A DNA stretch of 64,000 nt, taken from NCBI RefSeq assembly GCF_965279675.1, contig NZ_CBDIIJ010000002.1, forward strand, positions 2,604,001 through 2,668,000, read 5' to 3'. A model generated the notes under the pieces. That model was not told the DNA's origin. It was given only the letters and a program-made list of their open reading frames with translations, and made no database searches. Every line of letters begins with the position of its first letter. Within the stretch, counting starts at the first letter, position 1. A program made the translations under genes and the position numbers. The stretch comes from Mucisphaera sp965279675. GTDB taxonomy: Bacteria; Planctomycetota; Phycisphaerae; Phycisphaerales; Phycisphaeraceae. Below are positions 1 to 8,564 of this stretch, piece after piece.

Positions 1-52
1 CGGCCACTGGTTTGCCACGGAGGATCACCGGTCCGTCGGTTTTTTCGATCAT
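1..52 (-). CDS. 5' end of an unidentified protein (partial)
   Basis: Only the first 17 codons lie in the window. Read on the minus strand from an ATG at 52, they give MIEKTDGPVILRGKPVA and run off the left edge. The gene is divergent from cinA, whose start lies 40 bases away, so the two share a short promoter region. The fragment is too short to name a family. The open frame to the edge and the divergent arrangement support a real start, but a chance ORF cannot be excluded. Confidence 0.4.
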   Translation of the reverse strand, partial: MIEKTDGPVILRGKPVA

Positions 53-92
53 GCGGGGATTATAGAGGCAATGGAACGCGTACGATGCTGGC

Positions 93-1379
93 ATGCAGCA
101 GGCAGCGATTCTGGCGATCGGTGACGAACTCGTGCTCGGACAGACCGTCGATACCAACACGGCGTGGGTTTGTCAGCGCTTGGCGGCGCGGGGCATCATG
201 GCCAAGCTGCATCTCACGGTGCCGGATGATCATGAAGCGATCAAGGCGGCTTTTCTGCAGGCGGCCGAGGCAGCGCCCTGGGTGATCGTGACGGGTGGGC
301 TGGGGCCGACAGATGATGATCTGACTCGGTTTGCTCTGGCCGATGCGATGGTCGTGTCGCTGGAGGAAGACGCAGCGGCGTTGGCTGAACTCAGGACCTG
401 GTTCGAGGGACGGGGGCGGCCAATGCCGGAGAAGAATCGGGTTCAGGCCATGATTCCGGCAGGTGCAAGAGCGTTGGCCAATCCCGTGGGCACGGCACCG
501 GGTATTCGGGCCGAACTCAATGGGAGTCGGGTCTTTGTGATGCCTGGCGTTCCGAGAGAACTCTTTGTGATCTTCGAGCAGTCGGTGGTCCCGGAGATCG
601 ACGAGGCTTCCTCGGGGCACTACCTCCTGACCCGGAAGATCAACACGTTCGGCCTCGGCGAGTCGGCGGTGGGTGAGCTGCTGCAGGACCTGATGCAGCG
701 AGATGCGAATCCAACCATCGGAACCACGGTGGCGGGCGGAGTGGTTTCGGTAAGGATCCGAGCGACCTCGGAGAGCCGGCAGGGGGCGCTGCTGCTGCTC
801 GACGCGGCGGAGACCAAAGTACGCGAGCGTCTCGGGGTGCTTGTCTACGGCAACGACGACGTGCTATTGCAGGAGGCGACGGTTGATCTGCTGAAGCGCC
901 GATCTCTCACAGTCGCGACTGCGGAGAGCTGTACCGGTGGTTCGGTGGCGAACGCTCTGACCGATGTGCCGGGCTCGAGTGCCGTGTTCCTGGGGGGGTA
1001 TGTAACCTACGCCAATGCGCAGAAGATTTCGCTCGGCGTGCCCGAAGCGTTGATCGATGCGCACGGTGCGGTCAGCGGAGAGGTAGCGGAAGCGATGGCT
1101 GGGGCTGCTCGTCAAGCGGTTGGTTCGTCGTTGGCGGTTTCGACCACTGGTATTGCCGGGCCGGATGGCGGGACGCCTGAGAAACCGGTCGGTACGGTCT
1201 GGTTCGGTCTGGCGACAGACGAAGGGGCTCAGGCCTGGCGGGCCAGACTGAGGGGCGACCGAGCGATGGTACGGGAGCGATCGAGCATGATCGCATTGCA
1301 GATCCTGAGGTACGCTGCTCTCGAAGAGGATCCATCGGATATGGATTGGCTCTCACCTACGGCGGCTTCGATACAGTAG
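93..1379 (+). CDS. cinA: CinA family protein / nicotinamide-nucleotide amidohydrolase
   Basis: This is a full-length two-domain CinA-type protein of 428 aa. The N-terminal half (about residues 5-170) is the MoCF-like domain, opening with AILAIGDELVLGQTVDTNT. The C-terminal half (about 265-415) is the CinA amidohydrolase domain with the conserved AESCTGG stretch (Cys280) and TTGIAGPDGG. Known family members deamidate NMN in pyridine-nucleotide salvage; the N-terminal domain can act on ADP-ribose. No Shine-Dalgarno is visible. Instead TACGAT sits exactly six bases before the ATG, which suggests a leaderless mRNA. The next gene starts nine bases after the stop. Confidence 0.93.
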   Translation: MQQAAILAIGDELVLGQTVDTNTAWVCQRLAARGIMAKLHLTVPDDHEAIKAAFLQAAEAAPWVIVTGGLGPTDDDLTRFALADAMVVSLEEDAAALAELRTWFEGRGRPMPEKNRVQAMIPAGARALANPVGTAPGIRAELNGSRVFVMPGVPRELFVIFEQSVVPEIDEASSGHYLLTRKINTFGLGESAVGELLQDLMQRDANPTIGTTVAGGVVSVRIRATSESRQGALLLLDAAETKVRERLGVLVYGNDDVLLQEATVDLLKRRSLTVATAESCTGGSVANALTDVPGSSAVFLGGYVTYANAQKISLGVPEALIDAHGAVSGEVAEAMAGAARQAVGSSLAVSTTGIAGPDGGTPEKPVGTVWFGLATDEGAQAWRARLRGDRAMVRERSSMIALQILRYAALEEDPSDMDWLSPTAASIQ

Positions 1380-1387
1380 AGCCTTTC

Positions 1388-2191
1388 ATGGGGAGTTTGA
1401 AGATTTCTCAGACCCGCACCGACGCCAGTGATGAGATCGCCGTCCCTCAGGACGGGATGCTGGATATTCATGCGCATCTGCTGCCTGACATCGATGACGG
1501 TTCGCGGAGTTTCGATGAGACGGTTGCGCTGATTCAGAAGCTGCGGAAGGCGGGGTACACGGGGTCGGTCTGCACGCCTCACATCTGGCCGCAGTTGTTT
1601 CCGAACAACATCCCCGATCGCATCGCTGATCTGGTGGCGGGGCTGCGTGGCCATCTGGCGGATCATGGCATCGATTACACGCTCTGGGATGGTGGCGAGT
1701 TGCGTCTTTTTGAGGATGTGGTGCCCTGGATGAAGGACTACGGGGTGCCGACGCTCGGCCCCTCGCGTGCGGTGCTCTGCGATTTCTGGGAGCCGACCTG
1801 GCCGGCGTTTGTTGATTCATCGCTTCAATGGCTGCTCGAAGCGGGGTACACACCGATTCTGGCGCATCCGGAGCGGATTCCGATCGCCGGTGACATCGAT
1901 GAGCACTTGGATCGGATACAGGGTTGGGGGGTTCGGTTGCAGGGCAATCTCAGGTGTCTGACCGGCCGGGAGTCGGCACAGTCGCGTCTACGGGCGCAGG
2001 CTTACCTAAAAGAAGGGCGATACAGCATTCTGGCCTTGGACGTGCATCGGATCGAGAATCTACAGGAGCGTCTGGAAGGCCTGCGGGATGCAGAGGCAAT
2101 AGTGGACCGGCAGGACGTGGTGGCTTTGACGGTCGATGCGCCCAGACGCCTGCTGGCGTGTTCGGACCCTGACCCGTCAGCCGTTGAGTGA
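1388..2191 (+). CDS. CpsB/YwqE-like PHP-domain phosphatase
   Basis: The 267-aa protein is a metal-dependent PHP-fold hydrolase of the CpsB/CapC tyrosine-phosphatase type. Metal-ligand motifs seen: DIHAHLLPDIDDGS (His27, His29), CTPH in the first third, GGELR, and LAHPER further on; LALDVH replaces the usual SDAH-type end motif. Family members dephosphorylate tyrosine kinases that control capsule or exopolysaccharide export. No kinase or chain-length gene is adjacent, so the target is unknown. I chose the ATG at 1388, just after the cinA stop, over the 1346 start inside cinA. An ATG at 1457, immediately before DIHAHL, is also possible. Confidence 0.78.
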   Translation: MGSLKISQTRTDASDEIAVPQDGMLDIHAHLLPDIDDGSRSFDETVALIQKLRKAGYTGSVCTPHIWPQLFPNNIPDRIADLVAGLRGHLADHGIDYTLWDGGELRLFEDVVPWMKDYGVPTLGPSRAVLCDFWEPTWPAFVDSSLQWLLEAGYTPILAHPERIPIAGDIDEHLDRIQGWGVRLQGNLRCLTGRESAQSRLRAQAYLKEGRYSILALDVHRIENLQERLEGLRDAEAIVDRQDVVALTVDAPRRLLACSDPDPSAVE

Positions 2192-3097
2192 GAGTCGACT
2201 CATGTTGAGTGGTTGGATCTCAGGGGTCAGCAGGTCGCTGTCGCGGCTCGCCAGGATGTTGTTGTCGCCGAGCCGTGTCAGGTCGTTGGGATGAAGCCTC
2301 TGGTAGTGCTCGCCTTCCGCGTCCTGGTGTCGGACCCAGCCGTAGAGGTGGTAGCCGAGCGGGTCAAGGAGTTCGAAGCATCCGTTTGCGGGTTCGATGC
2401 CATGGGTGGCGATCACCAGGTGAGGGCTGTGCTTCTCGAGTGTTCGGGTTGCCCCCTTGAGGACGATGACTTCTGCACCCTCGGTGTCGATTTTCATCGC
2501 TGTGGGTGGGGGCTCACTGCCTTCCTCGACGAAGTGATCGAGGCGCATCATGCGGACCGATTCGGTCATGCCGGGCAGCCCCGCGATTCTCCTGCCGTCG
2601 GCAGGCTGCCCGCCAGAGATACGGTCTAGGACAGCGGAACCGTCGGTGATGTCATCGACCTGGAGGAGTTCTTCGCCGTCGGTGTCGCCAAGGGCGATTT
2701 CGTGGAGACCGATGACGCCGGGTTTCGGGCAGAGTTCGAGGTTGCGTCGAGCCAGGTCGAGGTTCTGGGTCATCGGCTCGAAGCCCACGAGGCGTCTGAC
2801 AGGCAGGTGGCTGGCGATAAAGCGGGCGTAGTAACCGATGTTGAGGCCGACGTCATAAAACACGGCATCGGGTTGGATGATGCGATCGAACATCGCAAGA
2901 TTGCGAGCGTGGCCGTCGAGGGCCCGTCTGCCCCAGAGCCAGTGATGTCTTTTGACGCGGAACTGAAACTTGCCGAGGTAGTCGACCTTGGCGGTGACTT
3001 TGATGTCGGGCATCGCGAAGCGCGCAGATCGAGCAATGGACTTGAGGGTCTTGGATGAGCGTACCCCGCGGATGAGGGGCAGGTACCAGCCAGCCAT
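2177..3097 (-). CDS. FkbM family SAM-dependent methyltransferase
   Basis: The 306-aa protein has the FkbM fold. The SAM-binding motif I reads DVGLNIGYYA (residues 82-91), and a later KIDTEGAEVIVLKGA is the family's typical motif. FkbM enzymes O-methylate sugars or small molecules and are common next to surface-polysaccharide genes, which fits the CpsB-like phosphatase in convergent orientation next door; their 3' ends overlap by 15 bases. A GGAG lies about ten bases before the ATG. The substrate is unknown. A second, divergent FkbM protein is encoded at 54011-54886. Confidence 0.85.
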   Translation of the reverse strand: MAGWYLPLIRGVRSSKTLKSIARSARFAMPDIKVTAKVDYLGKFQFRVKRHHWLWGRRALDGHARNLAMFDRIIQPDAVFYDVGLNIGYYARFIASHLPVRRLVGFEPMTQNLDLARRNLELCPKPGVIGLHEIALGDTDGEELLQVDDITDGSAVLDRISGGQPADGRRIAGLPGMTESVRMMRLDHFVEEGSEPPPTAMKIDTEGAEVIVLKGATRTLEKHSPHLVIATHGIEPANGCFELLDPLGYHLYGWVRHQDAEGEHYQRLHPNDLTRLGDNNILASRDSDLLTPEIQPLNMSRLSLNG

Positions 3098-3175
3098 CTA
3101 TCGATTCTCCAGTCGGCAGCCCGAATCACTGGGCAGGTGCTGTCCAGAGAATATCGGTCCATCACAGATAGAGCA

Positions 3176-4900
3176 TCAATCGGTTCGGCGGCGCTTGAGG
3201 CTTGCCGCTGCAAGAACAGCCAGCAGGCCGGCCGAAGCGGGTTCGGGGACAGAGCCTGGCGTGCGCCCGAAGTTGCTGGCCAGCAGCGAAAGGTCGATCA
3301 GATCGACAAGGCTGTCGCCATTGAAGTTGCCGTCGCTCCAGTTGCCGGGCTGACCAAACCTTGTTGCCAGGACTGAGAGATCGACGAGGTTGACCGTGCC
3401 ATCGAGATTGGTATCGCCAAAGAAGCTTCCGTAGAGGTCTTCGATCCACACGGTGATGTCGTCGAAGTCGGCATCGAAGTCGCCATCAACGTCGTAACTC
3501 GGATCGCCGAGGTTGGTGACCAGCAGGTTGATGTCGACGGCGGTGAGGGTGCCGGTGTTGTTGAAGTCTCCGGCGAGTGGCGGTTCGGCCTGGGGGTCGT
3601 AGAAGATGTCATCAAGGTAGACGACGGCGTCGGATTGGCCGGTGATCACGATTGAGTCGAGGGTGAAACGGGATTCGATCTCGCCAGAGCCGGTTCCGCC
3701 TCGCCCGCTGGACCGGCTCTCCCACTGGTCGGGATCGTCCAGGAACCATTCGTACTTGCGCCACTGGCCGTCGGGGATGATGTTCTTGATGAGACCACCC
3801 TCGGTGTTGCGGTCGTTCTCGTCGACGTGCAGGGTGACCTGAAGGTCGGGGGTGGTGCTCTTGAGCCAGAAGCCGATCGAGCCGTAGTTATCGAGGATGA
3901 CGTTGCCGGCTTCACGACCGGCAAGATTGGTGGCCAGTGTCGCTCCGGCGGCGTGACGGAAGACGAAGCCGTCGTTCTCGCTGTCGGCGGCTTCATCAAG
4001 GTCGATGTTGATCCGCTGCGATGTGTTGCCTTCGATCGCGTCGCTGCTGAAGCTGAAAGTGGTGCCGGGCCCAAGGTCCGCGTTGGTGAGGTCGTACAGG
4101 AACGGGTCGTTACCGAAGTAGCCGACATCGCCCTCGAAATCGGTCAGGCTGCGGCGGTTGAAGATCGGTCCGTTGCTGCCTTGCTCGACCTGCTCGAGCT
4201 GGATGTCGGCACCGTAGTAGTACTTGAGGATATCGACGTAGCTGTACCCCTGATTGCCCATAAAGTTGGCGCCGTTCTGGCTCTTGGCGCCGCGGTTGAC
4301 GTAGAACGGGTTGCTGGGTGTGCCCTGGAAGCCAAGGGGCGTCCCGATATTCTGATTGCCTAGGAGGCCGTTCTCCCAGGGGTAGGTCACCCATTGCTGG
4401 GTGCTGGTGGGGTCGCTGGCCGCTGCGGTCGGCTGAGCAATCGTGCCGGGGATGATGGTGCCCGGCGTGGGGATGGCCCCAGCGACATAGAAGGCGGCGA
4501 TGAGTGTATCGCTGAAAGTCAGGATCTCGCCTTCGGTGGCGGCGGCCGCATCGTAGTGACGCTGGGTCGGCAGGCCACGGCCGGGGATGAAGTAGACCTG
4601 GTCGTTGGTGCCGTTGTCGATGAAGCCCTTGGACTGCATCTGGTAGTAGGCGTAGGTTCTAGCGGCGACGGCCTGGGCTTTGAGGGCTTCGGTTGATGCG
4701 GCCCCGTTTTCAAAATAGGTGACATAGGGGACATAGTTGGATTCGGTTTCGACATTGCCGAAGCCGGTGACATTGATGAACTCTCGGGCCTGGGGAGCGG
4801 CCTGAACCGCGGAGGTGCCTGCTGTAAGCATGGCGGCCAGCAGGGCGGTGGTCTGCGTTAGCTTTCGCTGAGATGAAGAGTTAGCGACGACCATGGCCAT
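3176..4900 (-). CDS. Secreted SpoIID/LytB-like domain protein with dockerin repeats and PEP-CTERM tail
   Basis: The 574-aa protein begins with a signal peptide (about residues 10-35, ending AVQA). A SpoIID/LytB-like domain follows, with the hallmark EALKAQAVAARTYAYY at 71-86, preceded by YVTYFENG. SpoIID proteins are peptidoglycan-active or enhance amidases. A central region (about 260-440) looks like a carbohydrate-binding or jelly-roll module, not identified further. Residues about 445-550 contain dockerin-like repeats with DxNxDG-type loops (GDTNLDGTVNLVDLSVLA, GDSLVDLIDLSLLASNFG). The C-terminus is a PEP-CTERM tail: VPEPASAG, a hydrophobic segment and KRRR. It is probably processed by an exosortase. 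The start could also be Met3. Confidence 0.82.
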   Translation of the reverse strand: MAMVVANSSSQRKLTQTTALLAAMLTAGTSAVQAAPQAREFINVTGFGNVETESNYVPYVTYFENGAASTEALKAQAVAARTYAYYQMQSKGFIDNGTNDQVYFIPGRGLPTQRHYDAAAATEGEILTFSDTLIAAFYVAGAIPTPGTIIPGTIAQPTAAASDPTSTQQWVTYPWENGLLGNQNIGTPLGFQGTPSNPFYVNRGAKSQNGANFMGNQGYSYVDILKYYYGADIQLEQVEQGSNGPIFNRRSLTDFEGDVGYFGNDPFLYDLTNADLGPGTTFSFSSDAIEGNTSQRINIDLDEAADSENDGFVFRHAAGATLATNLAGREAGNVILDNYGSIGFWLKSTTPDLQVTLHVDENDRNTEGGLIKNIIPDGQWRKYEWFLDDPDQWESRSSGRGGTGSGEIESRFTLDSIVITGQSDAVVYLDDIFYDPQAEPPLAGDFNNTGTLTAVDINLLVTNLGDPSYDVDGDFDADFDDITVWIEDLYGSFFGDTNLDGTVNLVDLSVLATRFGQPGNWSDGNFNGDSLVDLIDLSLLASNFGRTPGSVPEPASAGLLAVLAAASLKRRRTD

Positions 4901-5086
4901 GCGTTGCTCCGTAAGCTTTGTCCGGGGGTTTGATCAATTGGCCGAGGCTGGCCATGGGTCCACCTGTGAGGAATATAACTATTAGGATGGCTGGGTATTC
5001 CCGTTCTACGCATCCTGATGTTTGGACTTGATTTAAGAGAACACCACGCGGTCATGGATGCCAGTGAATCTTTATAAGACTTTCGC

Positions 5087-5115
5087 TTGGCAGCACCGCT
5101 CTGTTGGTTTATTAT
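5087..5115 (+). promoter_or_regulatory. Strong sigma70-type promoter of the PEP-CTERM gene
   Basis: TTGGCA (5087-5092) and TATTAT (5110-5115) are separated by exactly 17 bases. The predicted start near 5122 leaves an 80-base leader. The start codon at 5203 is preceded by AGGAGG, the best Shine-Dalgarno in the window. Nothing else is recognisable in the 4901-5086 gap beyond AT-rich stretches that may hold the divergent promoter of the SpoIID-like gene. Confidence 0.65.
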
Positions 5116-5202
5116 TATCAGGTGATCGTGTGATCCCGATTCAGTGCCTGTTTGTCATCTCACCCGATGTTGTTTGCTACCTATTTTGAGGAGGATCGAG
5201 AA

Positions 5203-5865
5203 ATGAAGAAGTTTGCTCTTGCTACCGTGGCTTCGCTGGCTTTTGCTGGCGCCGCACAGGCCGCTTTCATCGTTGAAGTCGATGTCGATGGTCTTGACGA
5301 TGGCCCGTTCACCCCGAGTGCCAACTTTGCTTTTGGCGGCGACACCACGACCGCCAGCACCAGCATCGCTGGTACCGCAGTGGGTCTGACCGGTGGCGAC
5401 TCGCTGTTCGGCGGAAACGGAACCGCTGTTGACACCTACACCTACAGCTACACCCCCGGTGTGGACGCCGACAACCTCGTGCTGGCTCCCGGCACGGCTC
5501 TGAACAACGCCGGCTCGTTCGCGACCGGTCTGGCCGGTGGTGCCAGTGACGTGTACACCATCTACGCCACCTGGCCGGCGACCACGAACGTCTCCGGCGG
5601 TGATGTGACCTTCACCCTCGAAGGCAGCGACTCGAGCTCACAGGTTCTGGCCGTGCTCGACCAGAACGGTAACGACGGCACCTGGGTCAAGCTCGGCTCG
5701 GCCCCGCTGACCGCTGGCGTGACCTATACCGTCGTGCAGGAGTCTGGTGCTGCGACCTTCGTGTCGATGCGTGCCGCGGCCGTGATGTTTGAGGTTCCCG
5801 AGCCTGCTTCGGCGGCTCTGCTCGGCCTGGGTGGCCTTGCTGCCCTGCGTCGTCGCGTTGCCTAA
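5203..5865 (+). CDS. Small secreted PEP-CTERM protein
   Basis: A 220-aa exported protein with a clean signal peptide (MKKFALATVASLAFAGAAQA). The body is low in charge and rich in Thr, Ser, Gly, Ala and Asp, with no recognisable enzyme motif. A PEP-CTERM tail (VPEPASAALLGLGGLAALRRR) ends the protein. It is probably a surface or matrix structural protein sorted by an exosortase. The start was set at 5203 because of AGGAGG nine bases upstream and the immediate signal peptide; an upstream in-frame ATG at 5152 lacks both. Strong promoter, strong SD and a terminator make this a single-gene, probably highly expressed unit. Confidence 0.85.
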   Translation: MKKFALATVASLAFAGAAQAAFIVEVDVDGLDDGPFTPSANFAFGGDTTTASTSIAGTAVGLTGGDSLFGGNGTAVDTYTYSYTPGVDADNLVLAPGTALNNAGSFATGLAGGASDVYTIYATWPATTNVSGGDVTFTLEGSDSSSQVLAVLDQNGNDGTWVKLGSAPLTAGVTYTVVQESGAATFVSMRAAAVMFEVPEPASAALLGLGGLAALRRRVA

Positions 5866-5890
5866 GACGCCACGCTGCATGTAAATCAGA

Positions 5891-5926
5891 AAACAGCCGT
5901 CCCTTGATTGGGGCGGCTGTTTTTTT
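5891..5926 (+). terminator. Rho-independent terminator after the PEP-CTERM gene
   Basis: A GC-rich stem, AACAGCCGTCCC against GGGGCGGCTGTT, with a short TTGATT loop is followed by a run of T. It sits 26 bases past the stop codon, between convergent genes. The left arm starts with AAAA, so it may also work for the dus gene on the other strand. Confidence 0.85.
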
Positions 5927-5936
5927 GCCTGCAGTT

Positions 5937-6977
5937 TCAGGCGGCAACGGGCTCCTCACTCATCTTCTCAACGCCCGCCTGCCAGAAATCCCTGAAAGCT
6001 TCCGCGCTGGTGAGTGACTGGATGTCGTGACGCAGGCCGGGCCATGGCTGGAGGTGGGCCGAGTACCAGGACATGCGCCTCTTGATGGTGTTGAGGGCCA
6101 CGCGTTCGTCACGCATCCGGACGAGGTTCTCAAAGTGCATCCTTACCAAGGCAGCGCGTTCCTGCCGGGGCAGGGGAGGGGCTTGCTCGCCGGTGGCCAG
6201 GTAGTAACTTGTATCGCGGAAAATCCAGGGTTGGCCCAAGGCACCCCGGCCGATCATGACGCCATCGCAGCCTGTTTCGCAAAGCATCCTTCTGGCGTCT
6301 TCGGGTTGTTTGACATCGCCGTTGCCGATCACAGCGACCTGGGGATGGTTGCGTTTGACGGCTTCGACGACGCTCGTGATGCCTTCTAACCGGACACTGC
6401 CCCTGAACTTCTGCTCAGTGGTGCGGCCATGGACCGTGATGGCCGAGACGCCGGCGTCGGCGAGAGCGGGAGGCAGGGTTTCGACGATAAGCTGGCTGTC
6501 GTCCCAGCCGAGTCTGATCTTCGCCGTGACCGGGATACCTCTGGGTTCCAACTCGCGAACCAGGCTCCGGATGATGTCGATGGCCAGGCAGGGCTCAGTC
6601 AGGAGTTTGGACCCGCCATTCTTTTTGGTGACCTTGTCGACGGGACAACCCATGTTTAGGTCCACAGTGGTCGCCCCGTGCTCGACGGCCCAGACGGCGG
6701 CGGCCCGGAGTGATTCAGGGTGGCGGCCGTAGAGTTGCATACAGACTGGCGAGTCTTCTTCGCATGTGGCGGCCAGCCAGAGACTCTTATCGGATTGACG
6801 GAGCAGGGCTTCGGGGCAGAGGAGATCGGTGCAGGCCAGGCCGAGCGTCGGGTGGCCGTCGTAACCCGGAACCGAGCGAACGACGAGTCTGAAGGCGAGA
6901 TCGCAGTAGCCCGCGATGGGAGCTAGAAGCAGGGGAGATGCGGGGGTGAAGGGCCCGATGCGCAGGCCGTGGTCCAC
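5937..6977 (-). CDS. dus: tRNA-dihydrouridine synthase (DusB-like)
   Basis: The 346-aa flavoenzyme reduces uridine to dihydrouridine in tRNA D-loops using FMN and NADPH. Visible motifs: APIAGYCDLAFR near the N-terminus (family: APMAGVTDxxFR), LNMGCPVDKVTKKNGGSKL with the catalytic Cys111, AKIRLGWDD, VHGRT and VIGNGDV, then GVMIGRGALGQPWIF for phosphate binding. Length and motif order are normal. It starts 23 bases after the folC stop on the same strand, so the two are probably co-transcribed. Which D-loop positions it modifies cannot be told from the sequence. Confidence 0.93.
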   Translation of the reverse strand: MDHGLRIGPFTPASPLLLAPIAGYCDLAFRLVVRSVPGYDGHPTLGLACTDLLCPEALLRQSDKSLWLAATCEEDSPVCMQLYGRHPESLRAAAVWAVEHGATTVDLNMGCPVDKVTKKNGGSKLLTEPCLAIDIIRSLVRELEPRGIPVTAKIRLGWDDSQLIVETLPPALADAGVSAITVHGRTTEQKFRGSVRLEGITSVVEAVKRNHPQVAVIGNGDVKQPEDARRMLCETGCDGVMIGRGALGQPWIFRDTSYYLATGEQAPPLPRQERAALVRMHFENLVRMRDERVALNTIKRRMSWYSAHLQPWPGLRHDIQSLTSAEAFRDFWQAGVEKMSEEPVAA

Positions 6978-7000
6978 GGGATACTCCGTCCGTCTCGGCG

Positions 7001-8443
7001 TTACTGCTTGTTGCGCTTGGCGGTTGCCTCGGCGAACATTTTCCGCGCTTCACCGGCCAGGTAGAAGCTGCCCGTGATCACGATGAGGTCGTCGCGGCTG
7101 ACGGCTCGTCCGGCGAGCTTGACGGCCTCGTCGAGCTTGTCGGTGGTCTGGGCCATCTTGCCCGAGATGGCGGAGAATTGGTTCAGCAGATCCCCCGGCT
7201 CGACGGCTCGCGGGTTGTTCTTGGCTCGGGTAAAGATCAGCTTGTCGGCACCGAGGGCGAGTTCTTTGAGCATCCCGCTGATGTCCTTGTCCTGGCCGGT
7301 GCCGAAGATCACCACAAGCGAGTCGTAGTTGATGTGCGCTCCGAGCGACTTGATGAGCGCCTGGATGGAAGCCGAATTGTGGGCTCCATCAATCAGGACC
7401 CGAGGTTGAGACCAGACCTGTTCCATCCGGCCGGCGATTTTGGTATCGGCCAGTCCACGAATAATGTCGGCTTCGGCAAGGTTGAAACCGTCGCCCTTGA
7501 GGCTGTCGAGCAACGCGAGGGCCAGTCCGCAGTTGTGGGCCTGGTGCTCACCCTTGAGGGGTACTGCCAGGTGGTCGAATTGCGAACGCTCGGATGAGAG
7601 ACAGACTCTGGTGTGGGGGCCGAGTTCTCGGCTTGCTTCGAATCGGTAGGAAAAATCAACATCCTTGCCGTTGAAGCTCAGCGGAGCGCCGACCTCATCA
7701 GCCACCTCTTTAAGGACAGCGGCGACTTCGGGGGCTTGTTCGACACTGAAGGCCGGGACGCCGGGCTTGAAGATGCCAGCCTTCTCTCGAGCAATCGATT
7801 CGAGGTCGTTGCCGAGCCACTGGGTGTGGTCCAGAGAGATCTGCGTGATCCCGGTCACCAAGGGGGTGACGGCGGTCACGCAGTCCAGCCTGCCGCCGAG
7901 GCCCGTTTCGAGGATGGCGACATCCACGGCCTGCTCGGCGAAGTAGACAAGGGCGGTCGCGGTCATGATCTCGAAGAAGGTGGGGGGAATATCGCCGAAC
8001 TTCTTCTCGACCGAGGCGATCTGCTTGAAGATCTCGGCCGTGTCGTTGTAGCTGATCAGGCTGCTGTTGATGGTGATGCGTTCGCGGAGGTCCACCAGGT
8101 GGGGGCTGGTGTATAGCCCGGTCGTCAGCCCGCAGGCTTCCAGCATGCTGGCGAGCATCGTACAGGTGGAGCCTTTTCCTTTGGTCCCTGCCACCTGAAC
8201 GGCTTTCAGTTGCTCGTGAGGGTTGCCAAGGAGGTCCAGCAGCTTCCGCATGCGATCGAGGCTGAAGGTCTCATCGTCATACTTGACCAGCCGCATCCGT
8301 TCGTGGTCCGTGTGCTCGTAGAGCCACTTGAGAGCGGTGGTGTAGTTCGTGATCGATGCTGCGGTGCTAGCCGGGCGGGACGATGTGCTCTTCCGCGATT
8401 TGGAACCGCGGGAGCGGGCGGGCTTGGGCTGTGTGGTTGGCAT
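7001..8443 (-). CDS. folC: Folylpolyglutamate/dihydrofolate synthase
   Basis: FolC adds glutamate to folates and, in many bacteria, also makes dihydrofolate from dihydropteroate; it belongs to the Mur-ligase fold. The P-loop is GTKGKGST (residues 86-93), followed by TGLYTSPHLVDLRERI. Further motifs are GLGGRLDCV, TGITQISLDHTQWLG and LIDGAHN. The first 30 residues are a Lys/Arg/Ser-rich extension. I set the start at 8443, not the upstream ATG at 8473, because a near-consensus promoter places its -10 box six bases before 8443. The upstream start would overlap the -35 box. Confidence 0.92.
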   Translation of the reverse strand: MPTTQPKPARSRGSKSRKSTSSRPASTAASITNYTTALKWLYEHTDHERMRLVKYDDETFSLDRMRKLLDLLGNPHEQLKAVQVAGTKGKGSTCTMLASMLEACGLTTGLYTSPHLVDLRERITINSSLISYNDTAEIFKQIASVEKKFGDIPPTFFEIMTATALVYFAEQAVDVAILETGLGGRLDCVTAVTPLVTGITQISLDHTQWLGNDLESIAREKAGIFKPGVPAFSVEQAPEVAAVLKEVADEVGAPLSFNGKDVDFSYRFEASRELGPHTRVCLSSERSQFDHLAVPLKGEHQAHNCGLALALLDSLKGDGFNLAEADIIRGLADTKIAGRMEQVWSQPRVLIDGAHNSASIQALIKSLGAHINYDSLVVIFGTGQDKDISGMLKELALGADKLIFTRAKNNPRAVEPGDLLNQFSAISGKMAQTTDKLDEAVKLAGRAVSRDDLIVITGSFYLAGEARKMFAEATAKRNKQ

Positions 8444-8449
8444 TGCGAG

Positions 8450-8478
8450 ATTGTAACAAAACCGCGAAAACACTTCAA
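8450..8478 (-). promoter_or_regulatory. folC promoter, predicted leaderless
   Basis: On the minus strand TTGAAG (8478-8473) and TACAAT (8455-8450) are 17 bases apart. Only CTCGCA separates the -10 box from the folC ATG at 8443, so transcription should begin at or one base before the start codon. No Shine-Dalgarno can exist in such an mRNA. This is the clearest of several similar arrangements in the window. Confidence 0.7.
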
Positions 8479-8564
8479 TCCAACAGATGTAAACTCTTGT
8501 CCTGCAGGGCTTAACGAGAAAACAGCCGGTCTCCCGTTTTGCTCACATTTCGCGATGTTTGGAA

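Noticed and set aside
4901..5086. Possible small RNA between divergent secreted-protein genes
   Set aside because: No terminator or convincing hairpin was found apart from the promoter at 5087-5115.
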